From the NCBI RefSeq assembly GCF_005484985.1, contig NZ_CP027942.1, positions 930,001 through 994,000 of the forward strand: a stretch of DNA of 64,000 bases. Reading direction: 5' to 3'. The notes beneath the pieces are model-generated. The model worked only from the letters and a program-made list of their open reading frames with translations. It ran no database searches and was not told the origin of the DNA. This document shows positions 1-8,481 of the stretch, in pieces. The position numbers and the translations under genes were made by a program. Each line of letters opens with the position of its first letter. Positions within the stretch are counted from its first letter, which is position 1. Source of the stretch: Agrococcus sp. SGAir0287 (lineage in GTDB: Bacteria > Actinomycetota > Actinomycetes > Actinomycetales > Microbacteriaceae).

Positions 1-791
1 CGAGCGAGATGGCGGCGACGGCGATCGCGCACCGCGTCGCACCCGGGCTCGTGCTCGAGCCGCTGGCCATCGACGTCGCGCGTGCCAGGCTGCTCACGGC
101 GGACGCGGGCGTGCTGCACGAGGGCGGTCACGCGCCCATCGCGACCCGCATCGCGCTGGGGGAGACCATGGGCCGGCTGCAACGGGCGCTCGAGCCGCAC
201 GCCGACGAGCTCGTCGCCGCGGGCGTGCCGGACATCCGTCCCGCACGTGTCGTCGCGCGCCTGCGCGAGCGCGTCGCGCAAGCGGGCGCGCTGCCGCCCG
301 AGCATCCGCTCCACCTCGACGACGAGGCGCGGGCCGCGATCCTCGCCCGCGTCCCGCGCGTCGACGAGCTGCTCGCCGTGCTCGCCGACGCCGGCATCCC
401 CGCGAGCCTCGAGCACGACGACCTGCACCTCGGCAACGCCTTCGAGGTCGGCGGCGCGCTGCGCATCGGCGACCTCGGCGACGCGGTCGTCGCGCACCCG
501 TTCGGCACCCTGCGCGTGCTGCTCGGCAGTGCTCGTGCGCGCGGCGTCGCCAGCGACGACCTCGAACGGATCCGCGCGGCGTACCTCGCCGGGTGGCGCG
601 GGCGAGCCGGCGGCAGGACGCTCGAGCGCGCGGCCGACGCAGCGATCGCCCTGTCGGGCGTGCAGCGGTGGGAGGCGTGGTGGCGGCTCACGCGCGACGC
701 GCCCGTGTCCGCCGTCGACGAGTACCGCCCCTACGTGCAGCCGCTGCTGCGCACGCTCGGCGACGTCGAGGCCTCGCTCACCCACGTGTGA
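1..791 (+). CDS. Aminoglycoside phosphotransferase-family protein (5'-truncated by window edge)
   Basis: This is the C-lobe of an APH/choline-kinase-fold phosphotransferase. The reading frame is open to the first base, and about 260 residues are visible against the usual 300 or more, so the ATP-binding N-lobe with its Lys lies upstream. The Brenner-type catalytic loop HDDLHLGN is at about residues 138-145 of the visible part. It is followed by RIGDLGDAVV, which replaces the DxD metal motif of the family (D in IGDLGDA). The substrate cannot be told; these enzymes act on aminoglycosides, sugars or small alcohols and many are uncharacterised. It is convergent with the SDR gene, with 15 nt between the stops. 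Confidence 0.75.
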   Translation, partial: SEMAATAIAHRVAPGLVLEPLAIDVARARLLTADAGVLHEGGHAPIATRIALGETMGRLQRALEPHADELVAAGVPDIRPARVVARLRERVAQAGALPPEHPLHLDDEARAAILARVPRVDELLAVLADAGIPASLEHDDLHLGNAFEVGGALRIGDLGDAVVAHPFGTLRVLLGSARARGVASDDLERIRAAYLAGWRGRAGGRTLERAADAAIALSGVQRWEAWWRLTRDAPVSAVDEYRPYVQPLLRTLGDVEASLTHV

Positions 792-806
792 GCGCGGCAC
801 GGCGCC

Positions 807-1640
807 TCAGGCCTTCGCGCGCTCGCCGCCGAACGCTGCGAGGGAGACGTCCTCCCATGCGCGCCACGTCGCGATGCGCTCCTCGTGGATGCCGACGATC
901 GCGGGCACGACGTCGCCGAGGACGAGGCGTCGCGGCGGGCGCTCCGCGTCGACGAGCCGCAGCACGGCCGCGGCCGTCGCCGTCGGGTCGCCGAGCGAGA
1001 ACGTCGACGCGTCGGCGGCCCGCACCGCGTCGTACTCGGGCATGGGCGCGCTCCGACGGATCGCTCCGGAGAAGCCCGTGTCGTACGGTCCCGGCTCGAC
1101 GCACGTCACGTGGATGCCGAACCCGGCGACCTCCTGCGCGAGGGACTCGCTGAGCCCCTCCACGGCCCACTTCGACGCGTGGTACGCCCCGATGCCGGGA
1201 TAGGCGCGCACGCCGCCCTCGCTCGTGACCTGCACGACGTGGCCGGAGCGCTGGCGACGCAGGATGGGCAGCACGGCCTGCGTCACCCAGACGGTGCCGA
1301 GGACGTTCGTCTCCAGCTGCTCCCGCAGCTCGCGCTCGGTGAGCTCCTCGACCATGCCCCACTGGCCGTATCCGGCACCGTTCACGACGACGTCGAGTCG
1401 GCCGAGGTGCTCGTGCGCGGTGGCCACCGCCTCGAGGACCGCCTGCCGATCCGCGACGTCGAGGCGGAGCGGCAGCAGCGCGTCGCCGTGGACCGCCACG
1501 AGGTCGTCGAGCCGTTCGATGCGCCTGCCCGTCGCGACCACGCGGTCGCCGCGCTCGAGCGCTGCCCGGGCCCAGACGCGGCCGAGGCCGTTCGTCGCTC
1601 CCGTGATGAGCCAGGTCTTCGTGCCGTCGTGTGCTGTCAT
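807..1640 (-). CDS. SDR-family NAD(P)-dependent oxidoreductase
   Basis: A 277-residue classical short-chain dehydrogenase. The cofactor motif TGATNGLG is at about residues 13-20, the NGAG structural motif follows strand 4, and the catalytic Ser and YHASK (Tyr/Lys) lie mid-protein. The PG motif after the active site is present (VEPGPYDTG). Classical SDRs of this type oxidise or reduce an alcohol/carbonyl; this one resembles the retinol-dehydrogenase/ketoacyl-reductase-like group, but its substrate is unknown. The ATG at 1640 was chosen because it places the glycine motif at the usual distance. It is transcribed divergently from a LysR regulator 81 nt away, the standard arrangement of a regulator and its target, so LysR control is likely. 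Confidence 0.88.
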   Translation of the reverse strand: MTAHDGTKTWLITGATNGLGRVWARAALERGDRVVATGRRIERLDDLVAVHGDALLPLRLDVADRQAVLEAVATAHEHLGRLDVVVNGAGYGQWGMVEELTERELREQLETNVLGTVWVTQAVLPILRRQRSGHVVQVTSEGGVRAYPGIGAYHASKWAVEGLSESLAQEVAGFGIHVTCVEPGPYDTGFSGAIRRSAPMPEYDAVRAADASTFSLGDPTATAAAVLRLVDAERPPRRLVLGDVVPAIVGIHEERIATWRAWEDVSLAAFGGERAKA

Positions 1641-1683
1641 GCCTCGACGATCTCGAACGGCGAGCCATGCCACCAGCGACGAT

Positions 1684-1696
1684 CCAGCACTGCTGG
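1684..1696. promoter_or_regulatory. Palindromic candidate LysR operator
   Basis: CCAGCA-C-TGCTGG is a perfect 13-bp dyad in the 81-nt gap between the SDR gene and the LysR gene. A further TGCTGG half-site is at 1712-1717. The position between divergent starts suits LysR autoregulation and target control. Assignment is inferred from position and symmetry only. Confidence 0.45.
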
Positions 1697-1721
1697 CAGT
1701 CCGTCCTGGAATGCTGGTGCG

Positions 1722-2639
1722 ATGACGCTCGACGTGCATCCCCAACTGCTCCGCGCGCTGCGCACCGTGCTCGAGGCCGGCTCGCTCACCGCAGCATCGG
1801 AGCGACTCGGCTTCACGCAGTCGGCGCTGTCGAAGCAGATCGCGGCGCTCGAGGCGGCCGCGGGCGCGCCGCTGCTCGTGCGTCGTCCGCGCGGGGTCGT
1901 CCCGACCGAGGCCGGCCGGCGCCTCGCGCGGCACGCCGCGGCAGTGCTCGATCGGCTCGAGGTCGCGGCCCGCGAGCTCGAGGTGCTCGACGCAACCGTC
2001 GGCGGGCGCGTCGCGCTCGGTGCGTTCCCCGCCGCGGCCGCGAGGCTCGTGCCCGTCGCCCTCGCGCGCCTCCGGCACGAGCATCCGGCCGTCGACGTCG
2101 AGCTCGCGATCGCATCGACGCCCGTGCAGCTGCGCCGACTGCGCGCCGGACGTCTGGATCTCGCGCTCGTCGCGTCCGGCGACGACCTGCCGGCGTGGGA
2201 CGACGCGGGCATCGACCTCGAGCCGTTGCCGGTCGGGCGACCCGTGGTCGCGGTGGCCGCCGAGCACCGGCTCGCGGGCGCCGGGCGCGTCGGGGTCGAC
2301 GAGCTGCGGCGCGAGCCGTGGATCGCGGGTGGTGGAGCGCCCGGCGCTCCGCAGTTCGGGCCGTGGCCGACGCTGCCGGATCCCGAGGTCGTCGCGACCC
2401 TCGAGGAGTGGACGGCGAGGCTCGGCTTCGTCGCCGCCGGCCTCGGCGTCACGACGGTGCCGTCGCTGCTGATCGACGCCCTGCCGCCGGGCGTCGTCGC
2501 CGTCGCGGTGGACGACCCCCGCCTCGTGCCGCGGTCGTTGCTGCTCGCGAGCGTCGGCGAGCGGTCGCTGCCCGCAGCGGCCGTGCGCGACGCGGTGCAC
2601 GTCGAGGCGTCGAGCATCGCCGCACGCTCGGGCCGCTGA
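1722..2639 (+). CDS. LysR-family transcriptional regulator
   Basis: A 305-residue LysR-type regulator. The N-terminal winged helix-turn-helix spans about residues 1-65, with the typical pattern GSLTAASERLGFTQSALSKQI and a following wing LLVRRPRGVVPTEAG. The rest is a substrate-binding domain of two alpha/beta lobes that would sense a small molecule. The ATG at 1722 gives the usual short N-terminus before the first helix; an AATGCT hexamer 6 nt before it could act as a -10 for a leaderless transcript. The neighbour on the other strand, an SDR oxidoreductase, is the likely target. The inducer is unknown. Confidence 0.93.
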   Translation: MTLDVHPQLLRALRTVLEAGSLTAASERLGFTQSALSKQIAALEAAAGAPLLVRRPRGVVPTEAGRRLARHAAAVLDRLEVAARELEVLDATVGGRVALGAFPAAAARLVPVALARLRHEHPAVDVELAIASTPVQLRRLRAGRLDLALVASGDDLPAWDDAGIDLEPLPVGRPVVAVAAEHRLAGAGRVGVDELRREPWIAGGGAPGAPQFGPWPTLPDPEVVATLEEWTARLGFVAAGLGVTTVPSLLIDALPPGVVAVAVDDPRLVPRSLLLASVGERSLPAAAVRDAVHVEASSIAARSGR

Positions 2640-2687
2640 CGGCGTGCGTCCAGCATCGGATGCGTCGCCGGGCATACGCTCGCGTCC

Positions 2688-3260
2688 GTGACCGAGCCCC
2701 AGTACGACCGCATCACCGTCCGCCAGCGCCTGAGCCTCACGGTGAACCGCTTCGAGATCCGCGCGGGAGGCAAGGACGGACCCATCCTCGGCATCGCGCA
2801 GCAGAAGCGCATGGCACTGCGGGAGCAGGTCACGTTCTTCGCCGACGAGGAGCGCACCCAGCCGGTCTTCGGCTTCCGCGCCCAGCAGGTGATGGACCTC
2901 GGCGCCACCTACGACATCACGGATGGCGCCGGCCAGCCCATCGGCTGGTTCCGCAAGGACTTCGGCAAGAGCCTGCTGCGCACGACGTTCCACCTCGGCG
3001 TCCCCTCGCAGGGGCTCGAGGGCTCGGGGCAGGAGCGCAGCCAGCTGCTCGCCATCCTGCGCCGCATCTCGGACATCGGCTGGCCCATGCACTTCGACTT
3101 CGCGGCGAACGACGGCACGCCCATCCTCGCGGTCGAGCGCGCCTGGGCGATGCGCGACGTCTACGACGTGCAGCTGCCCGCCGCGCCGAACGGTGCGCGC
3201 CTCGACTGGCGCGTCGCGGCAGCGATCGCCGTCGGCCTCGACGTGCTCCTGCAGCGCTGA
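2688..3260 (+). CDS. LURP-one-related / tubby-like (LOR) protein
   Basis: A 190-residue protein of the LOR (LURP-one-related, phospholipid-scramblase-like) beta-barrel family, known in bacteria as YxjI-like proteins of unknown function. Seen in the sequence: an N-terminal segment RQRLSLTVNRFEI, a barrel-type pattern of alternating hydrophobics, and the central 'Y-D-I-x-D-x-x-G-x-x-I-G' turn (YDITDGAGQPIG), which is typical of the fold. No signal peptide is seen, and a C-terminal hydrophobic segment (VAAAIAVGLDVLLQ) could touch the membrane. The GTG start at 2688 lies 7 nt after TACGCT (2675-2680), a leaderless-type -10. Family assignment is moderately sure; function is not known. Confidence 0.7.
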   Translation: MTEPQYDRITVRQRLSLTVNRFEIRAGGKDGPILGIAQQKRMALREQVTFFADEERTQPVFGFRAQQVMDLGATYDITDGAGQPIGWFRKDFGKSLLRTTFHLGVPSQGLEGSGQERSQLLAILRRISDIGWPMHFDFAANDGTPILAVERAWAMRDVYDVQLPAAPNGARLDWRVAAAIAVGLDVLLQR

Positions 3261-3306
3261 CGCGACAGGGCGAGCCGCTCGGGCGGGCTCTGCGAGGATC
3301 GTCGGC

Positions 3307-4230
3307 ATGAAGGTGCTCGTCCCGTCGACCGTGTCCCTCGACCTGCCCGGCCACGAGGTCGTGGCGTTCGACCCCGATCGGCCGATCCCCGACGAGCATC
3401 GGGACGCGGATGCGCTCGTCGAGTGGGTGCTGCCCGCCGAGCGGCTGGCCGAGGCGACCGCGCTGCCGCGACTGCGTCTCGTGCAGACGCTCTCGGCCGG
3501 GCCCGACGTCATCGCAGCCGCGGGCTTCGACGACGGCGTCGCGCTCGCCTCCGGTCGCTCGCTGCACGACGCGACCGTCGCCGAGCACACGCTCGCCATG
3601 CTGCTCGCGCTCGTGCGCGACCTGCCTCGGCTCGCGAGCGCGCAGGACGAGGGCCGGTGGGACGACGCCTATCGCGCCGACCAGGCCGATCCGCAGACGG
3701 GCGGGCGCTTCACCCTCGACGGTGCCCACGTGGCGATCTGGGGCTTCGGCGGCATCGCGCAGCGCCTCGCGCCGATGCTCGAGGCGCTCGGTGCACGCGT
3801 CACCGGCATCGCGCGCTCCACGGGCGACCGCGGCGGCTACCCGGTCGTCGCGCACGACCTGCTGCCCGAGCTGCTGCCGCGCGTCGACGTGCTCGTCTCG
3901 ATCCTGCCCGCGACCGCCGCGACCGACCGCGTGGTGGACGCAGGCGTCCTCGCGGCGCTGCCCGACCACGCGCTCTTCGTCAACGTCGGCCGCGGCGCCG
4001 TCGTCGACGAGGACGACCTGCGCGCCGCCCTCGAGCAGGGCACGCTGCGCGCCGCCGCGATCGACGTCACGCGCGTCGAGCCCCTGCCCGCCGGCGATCC
4101 GCTGTGGACGACGCCGCACCTGCTCATCACGCCGCACGTCGCAGGCGGTCGACCGAGGGGTGCGGCTGCGCTCGTGCTCGAGAACCTCGCGGCGATCGAG
4201 GCGGGCGAGCCCGTCCGCAACCGCGTGTAG
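3307..4230 (+). CDS. D-isomer-specific 2-hydroxyacid dehydrogenase
   Basis: A 307-residue NAD(P)-dependent dehydrogenase of the D-2-hydroxyacid family (phosphoglycerate dehydrogenase/hydroxypyruvate reductase group). The nucleotide-binding motif GFGGIAQRLAPML is mid-protein, followed by FVNVGRGAVVDEDDL, the family signature around the catalytic acid. The catalytic His is in ITPHVAGG near the C-terminus. It reduces or oxidises a 2-keto/2-hydroxy acid; which one cannot be read from the sequence. Its stop is only 11 nt from that of the convergent hpaI, the last gene of the homoprotocatechuate cluster. This may be coincidence, since it is on the other strand. Confidence 0.88.
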   Translation: MKVLVPSTVSLDLPGHEVVAFDPDRPIPDEHRDADALVEWVLPAERLAEATALPRLRLVQTLSAGPDVIAAAGFDDGVALASGRSLHDATVAEHTLAMLLALVRDLPRLASAQDEGRWDDAYRADQADPQTGGRFTLDGAHVAIWGFGGIAQRLAPMLEALGARVTGIARSTGDRGGYPVVAHDLLPELLPRVDVLVSILPATAATDRVVDAGVLAALPDHALFVNVGRGAVVDEDDLRAALEQGTLRAAAIDVTRVEPLPAGDPLWTTPHLLITPHVAGGRPRGAAALVLENLAAIEAGEPVRNRV

Positions 4231-4241
4231 CGCTCGGCCGC

Positions 4242-5030
4242 TCAGTAGGTGCCGGTCTCGCCCTCGGCGGGCCGCAGGCGCGCGACGGCGGCGCGGGCGC
4301 CGGCCGCGAGCAGCAGGACGTCGGCCGCGACGACCACGAACGCGGCGCCCGCCGCCAGGTAGTGATCGGCGTCGTCGGCGACGAACGCGTTGACGCCGAC
4401 GGGCGTGCCCGCCGCGCGTCCCGCATCGATCACCGACACGACCGCGGCGCGCACCTCGTCGGCGGGCGGGAATCCCATCGACCCGGCGAGGTCCGCGGGG
4501 CCGACGAAGATCGCGTCGACGCCGTCGACGGCGGCGATCGCCTCCGCGTTCGCCACGCCCTCGACGGTCTCGATCTGCACGGCGAGCGCGACGAGCTCGT
4601 GTGCCGTCGCGACGTAGTCGGGCACGGCCGTCCACCGCGACGCCCGCGCGAGCGCGGAGCCGATGCCGCGGATCCCGCGCGGCGGGTAGCGCATCGCCTG
4701 CACCGCGGCTACCGCCTCCGCCTCGGTCGACACCATCGGCACGACGAGGCTCTGCGCGCCGGCGTCGAGCACCTGCTTGATGACGACGGGGTCGTTCCAC
4801 GGTACGCGCACCAGGGTCGTCGCGTCGTACGGCTCGATCGCCTGCAGCACGCCGACGAGGCCGTCGATGCCGACGGGGGAGTGCTCGCCGTCGACGAGCA
4901 CGAGGTCGGCGCCGGAGCCCGCCATGATCTCCGCCGCGATCGGGCTCGACGACGCCGTCCACACGCCCACGAGCGGATGCTCGGCGCCCGCGAGGCGATC
5001 GGCGAGCGTCGGCTTCAGTCGAATCGGCAC
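4242..5030 (-). CDS. hpaI: 4-hydroxy-2-oxoheptane-1,7-dioate aldolase
   Basis: A class II, metal-dependent aldolase of the HpcH/HpaI family, the last step of homoprotocatechuate meta-cleavage. It splits 4-hydroxy-2-oxoheptanedioate into pyruvate and succinic semialdehyde. At 262 residues it is the same length as the enterobacterial enzyme. The catalytic His is in VDGEHSPV, the Arg in LVRVPWND, and the metal ligands in IETVEGV (Glu) and VGPADLAGS (Asp). The GTG start at 5030 lies inside the 3' end of the hydratase gene (16-nt overlap) and puts the first strand at the expected place. As the terminal gene of the minus-strand operon it fits the order of reactions upstream. Confidence 0.92.
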   Translation of the reverse strand: MPIRLKPTLADRLAGAEHPLVGVWTASSSPIAAEIMAGSGADLVLVDGEHSPVGIDGLVGVLQAIEPYDATTLVRVPWNDPVVIKQVLDAGAQSLVVPMVSTEAEAVAAVQAMRYPPRGIRGIGSALARASRWTAVPDYVATAHELVALAVQIETVEGVANAEAIAAVDGVDAIFVGPADLAGSMGFPPADEVRAAVVSVIDAGRAAGTPVGVNAFVADDADHYLAAGAAFVVVAADVLLLAAGARAAVARLRPAEGETGTY

Positions 5031-5821
5031 GTGATGACTCCAAGATCGCGGTAGTCGCAGGCGATCTCGTCGCCGCGCTCGACCCACATGGGCTTCGTGA
5101 AGGATCCTGCCAGCACGATCTCGCCCGCCTCGAGCCGGTCGCCGTGCGCGCCGACCTTGCCGGCGAGCCACGCGACGCCACGGGCGGGATGCCCGAGCAC
5201 GGCACCCGAGACGCCCGAGTCCTCGATCTCGCCGTTGCGAGAGAGCAGCGCGCCCACCCAGCGCAGGTCGACGTCGTCCGGCGCCGCGCGCACGTCGCCG
5301 AGCACCATGGCGCCGAGCGCGGCGTTGTCGCTGATCGTGTCGACGATCGTGCGCCCCTCCATCTGGATGTGGGAGTCGAGCACCTCGAGCGCCGGCACGA
5401 TCGCCTCGGTGGCGGCGAGGACGTCGTGCTCGGTCGCGCCGGCGCCGAGCGGCTCGGCGAGCACGAAGGCCAGCTCGACCTCGACGCGGACGTTCGCGTA
5501 CCGCCCGTGCTCGAGGGTCGAGCCCGATGCGAACACCTGGTCGTCGAAGATGACGCCGTAGTCGGGCTCCGAGATGCCGGTGGCGACCTGCATGACCTTG
5601 CTCGTGAGCCCGATCTTGCGGCCCACGACGCGGTGGCCGTCCGCCTCCCGGCGCGCGCGCCAGATGCGCTGCACCGCGTAGGAGTCGTCGACCGTCATCG
5701 TCGGATGCCGCGTGGTGAGCAGCTCGACGGTGCCGCGCGTGCGCGTCGCCTCGGCGAGCTCGTCGGCGAGCGCCGTGACGGTCGCGTCGTCGAGGCCGCG
5801 ACCGGGCGCGACCTCCGTCAC
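5015..5821 (-). CDS. hpaH: 2-oxohept-3-ene-1,7-dioate hydratase
   Basis: A 268-residue hydratase of the HpcG/MhpD-type FAH-like fold. It adds water to 2-oxohept-3-enedioate in homoprotocatechuate degradation. Characteristic stretches are GRKIGLTSKVMQ and the acidic metal-binding pair in VRVEVELAFVL, with a third Glu in ALEVLDSHI. The length matches the family (about 267). The GTG start at 5821 overlaps the hpaD stop as GTGA, pointing to translational coupling. The 3' end overlaps the start of hpaI. The gene sits between the ring-cleavage dioxygenase and the aldolase, consistent with its step. Confidence 0.92.
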   Translation of the reverse strand: MTEVAPGRGLDDATVTALADELAEATRTRGTVELLTTRHPTMTVDDSYAVQRIWRARREADGHRVVGRKIGLTSKVMQVATGISEPDYGVIFDDQVFASGSTLEHGRYANVRVEVELAFVLAEPLGAGATEHDVLAATEAIVPALEVLDSHIQMEGRTIVDTISDNAALGAMVLGDVRAAPDDVDLRWVGALLSRNGEIEDSGVSGAVLGHPARGVAWLAGKVGAHGDRLEAGEIVLAGSFTKPMWVERGDEIACDYRDLGVITCRFD

Positions 5822-6933
5822 AGCTGGTGCCCCAGCTTGAAGCCCTTCGACGCCTCGCCGCGGTACGTGCCGTCCTCGTCCCCCGCGCGCGTGTACGAGA
5901 AGCCGTCGGCGCCGATCGTCACGGCCATCTCCGACGAGTCGGTGCGTGCGACGGTCTCGACGACGTTCCCGTCGAGGTCGAGCACCGGCGACGCCTCGGT
6001 GTACCAGGAGGGCACGACGGGGTTGCCCCACCAGTCGCGGCGCTGGTTGTCGTGCACGTCCCACGTGATGACCGGGTTGTCGGGGTCGCCCGTCCAGTAG
6101 TCCTGCGTGTAGATCTCGATGCGGTGCCCGTCGGGGTCCGTGATGTACAGGTAGAACGCGTTCGAGACGCCGTGGCGGCCGGGGCCGCGCTCGATGTGGT
6201 CGCTCATGCGCAGGGCGCCGAGCTTGTCGCAGATCTGGATGATGTTGTGCTTCTCGTGCGTCGAGAACGCGACGTGGTGCATGCGGGGGCCGTCGCCGCC
6301 CGTGAGCGCCGTGTCGTGCACGGTGCCCTTGCGGTGCATCCACGCGGCGTACGTCACGCCCTGGTCGTCCTTGATGTCCTCCGTCACGCGGAAGCCGAGG
6401 TCCTCGAGGTAGCCGCGGCCGCGCGGCACGTCGGGCGTGACCTGGTTGAAGTGGTCGAGGCGCACGAGCTCGCCCGCCGAGTAGAGGTCGTAGCGCATGT
6501 GGAGGCGCTCGACGTGCTCGACCTCGTGGAAGAACTCGTAGGGGAAGCCGAGCGGGTCCTCGACGCGCACGGTGTCGCCGACGCCCTTGACGAAGCCGTC
6601 CCTCCGCCGCTCGGTGCGGCAGCCGAGCTCCTGGAACCATGCCTCGGCGCGGTCGACGTCCTCCGGGGTGCGCACGCGGTACGAGAAGGCGGCGACGGCG
6701 GCGACAGGGCCCGTGCGCAGGACGAGGTTGTGGTGGATGAACTCCTCGAACGAGCGCAGGTAGATGACCTCGTCGTCCTCCTCCGTCACGTGCAGTCCGA
6801 GCACGTCGACGTAGAACGCCCGGCTCGCTGCGAGATCGGTGACGACGAGCTCCATGGATGCGCAGCGCACGATGTCGGGTGCGGGCGCCGTGGGCGTGGG
6901 GATGGGGTTCGGGTTGGCGGTCGGGGCGCTCAT
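5818..6933 (-). CDS. hpaD: Homoprotocatechuate (3,4-dihydroxyphenylacetate) 2,3-dioxygenase
   Basis: The extradiol ring-cleavage enzyme of the pathway, of the Gram-positive (Brevibacterium/Arthrobacter) vicinal-oxygen-chelate type, not the enterobacterial LigB type. It is 371 residues long, near the 365 of that group. The 2-His-1-carboxylate metal site is visible: His in LDHFNQV, His in MHHVAFS and Glu in HRIEIYT. A Pro/Thr/Asn-rich N-terminal tail of about 20 residues precedes the first VOC module and may be disordered. A good ribosome-binding site (AGGAG) precedes the ATG at 6933. The gene lies 32 nt after hpaE and overlaps hpaH by 4 nt. Confidence 0.94.
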   Translation of the reverse strand: MSAPTANPNPIPTPTAPAPDIVRCASMELVVTDLAASRAFYVDVLGLHVTEEDDEVIYLRSFEEFIHHNLVLRTGPVAAVAAFSYRVRTPEDVDRAEAWFQELGCRTERRRDGFVKGVGDTVRVEDPLGFPYEFFHEVEHVERLHMRYDLYSAGELVRLDHFNQVTPDVPRGRGYLEDLGFRVTEDIKDDQGVTYAAWMHRKGTVHDTALTGGDGPRMHHVAFSTHEKHNIIQICDKLGALRMSDHIERGPGRHGVSNAFYLYITDPDGHRIEIYTQDYWTGDPDNPVITWDVHDNQRRDWWGNPVVPSWYTEASPVLDLDGNVVETVARTDSSEMAVTIGADGFSYTRAGDEDGTYRGEASKGFKLGHQL

Positions 6934-6965
6934 GGTCTGCTCCTCGTCGAGCTGGTGGTCGGGGG

Positions 6966-8456
6966 TCAGCGGGCGCCGAAGCGCGCGGTGTGGACGTCGC
7001 CGAGCGTGATGTGCACGGCCTGCTGGTCGGAGTAGAAGTCGAGGCTGCGGTAGCCGCCCTCGTGGCCGAGGCCCGAGGCCTTCACGCCGCCGAAGGGGCT
7101 GCGCAGGTCGCGCACGTTGTGGCTGTTGAGCCACACCATGCCCGCCTCGATCGACTGCGCGAAGGTGTGCGCGCGGGTGAGGTCGTTCGTCCACACGTAG
7201 GCGGCGAGGCCGTAGCGGGTGTCGTTCGCGAGTCGCAGCGCCTCCTCGTCGGAGTCGAAGGGCGTGATGGCGACGACGGGGCCGAAGATCTCCTCCTGGA
7301 AGATGCGCGCCGTCGGCGGCACGTCGACGAAGACCGTCGGGGCCACGTAGTTGCCGGTGTCGAGGCCCTCGGGGCGGCCGCCGCCGGCGACGAGGCGGCC
7401 CTCCTCCTTGCCGAGCTCGACGTACGACATGACCTTGTCGTAGTGCTCGGGGTGCACGAGCGCACCCACCTCGGTGGCGGGATCCGACGGGTCGCCGACG
7501 ACGATGCGACGGGCGCGCTCGGCGTAGCGCTCGACGAACTCGTCGTAGACGGCGCGCTCGACGAGGATGCGGCTGCCCGCCGTGCAGCGCTCGCCGTTCA
7601 GCGAGAAGACGCCGAAGAGCGTCGAGTCGATCGCGGCGTCGAGGTCGGCGTCGGCAAAGACGATCGCGGGGCTCTTGCCGCCGAGCTCCATCGACATGGC
7701 CTTGAGGTGCTCGGCGCAGTTGCGGAAGATGAGCTGCCCGGTCGACGACTCGCCCGTGAAGGAGATGAGCGGCACGCCCGGGTGCTTCACGAGCGCGTCG
7801 CCCGCCTCCTCGCCGATGCCGTTGACGAGGTTGAACACGCCGTCGGGCAGGCCCGCCTCGGCGAAGATGCCCGCCCAGAGGGATGCGGACAGCGGGGTGA
7901 ACTCCGCGGGCTTCAGCACGACGGTGCAGCCGGAGGCGAGCGCAGGGCCGAGCTTCCACGACTCGAGCATGAACGGCGTGTTCCACGGCGTGATGAGGCC
8001 GGCGACGCCCTTGGGCTTGCGGTTGACGTAGTTCAGCTGCATGCCGGGCACCTTGTACGCGTCGTCGCGCTGGGCGACGATGAGGTCGGCGAAGAAGCGG
8101 AAGTTCTCGGCGGCGCGCTGCGCCTGGCCCTTCGCCTGGGTGATGGGCAGGCCCGAGTCGAACGACTCGTAGGCGCTCAGCTCGTCGTCGCGCGAGGCGA
8201 CGACGTCGGCGATGCGCATGAGGATGCGGGCGCGCTCGCGCGCCTTCATGCGCGGCCACGGCCCCTCCTCGAACGCGAGCGTCGCGGCGGCGACGGCGGC
8301 GTCGACGTCGGCCTGCTGGCCGGCGGCGGCGGTGGCGTAGACCTCGTTCGAGACGGGGTCGATGACCTCGAAGGTCTCACCCCCGATCGAGTCGACGGCC
8401 TTCCCGCCGATGTGGTGCTGCAGATGGGTGGGCAGGTTCGCAGGACGGTTCGTCAT
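6966..8456 (-). CDS. hpaE: 5-carboxymethyl-2-hydroxymuconate semialdehyde dehydrogenase
   Basis: A 496-residue NAD-dependent aldehyde dehydrogenase that oxidises the ring-opened semialdehyde made by HpaD. The active-site signatures are plain: the Glu motif MELGGKSPAIV and the Cys motif FSLNGERCTAG. The oxyanion-hole Asn in ITPWNTPF and the cofactor segment SFTGESSTGQ are also seen. The length fits the family (about 490). General ALDH motifs do not by themselves fix the substrate; the assignment to HpaE rests on its place between the regulator and the dioxygenase in a complete homoprotocatechuate operon. Confidence 0.92.
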   Translation of the reverse strand: MTNRPANLPTHLQHHIGGKAVDSIGGETFEVIDPVSNEVYATAAAGQQADVDAAVAAATLAFEEGPWPRMKARERARILMRIADVVASRDDELSAYESFDSGLPITQAKGQAQRAAENFRFFADLIVAQRDDAYKVPGMQLNYVNRKPKGVAGLITPWNTPFMLESWKLGPALASGCTVVLKPAEFTPLSASLWAGIFAEAGLPDGVFNLVNGIGEEAGDALVKHPGVPLISFTGESSTGQLIFRNCAEHLKAMSMELGGKSPAIVFADADLDAAIDSTLFGVFSLNGERCTAGSRILVERAVYDEFVERYAERARRIVVGDPSDPATEVGALVHPEHYDKVMSYVELGKEEGRLVAGGGRPEGLDTGNYVAPTVFVDVPPTARIFQEEIFGPVVAITPFDSDEEALRLANDTRYGLAAYVWTNDLTRAHTFAQSIEAGMVWLNSHNVRDLRSPFGGVKASGLGHEGGYRSLDFYSDQQAVHITLGDVHTARFGAR

Positions 8457-8481
8457 GGCTGTCGCTTCCGTGAGGGGGTCG

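Noticed and set aside
807..3599. A 930-codon minus-strand reading frame covering SDR, LysR and beyond
   Set aside because: Only the last 277 codons (SDR) have family motifs; the rest is antisense to LysR, the LURP-like gene and the dehydrogenase, as expected from very high GC.
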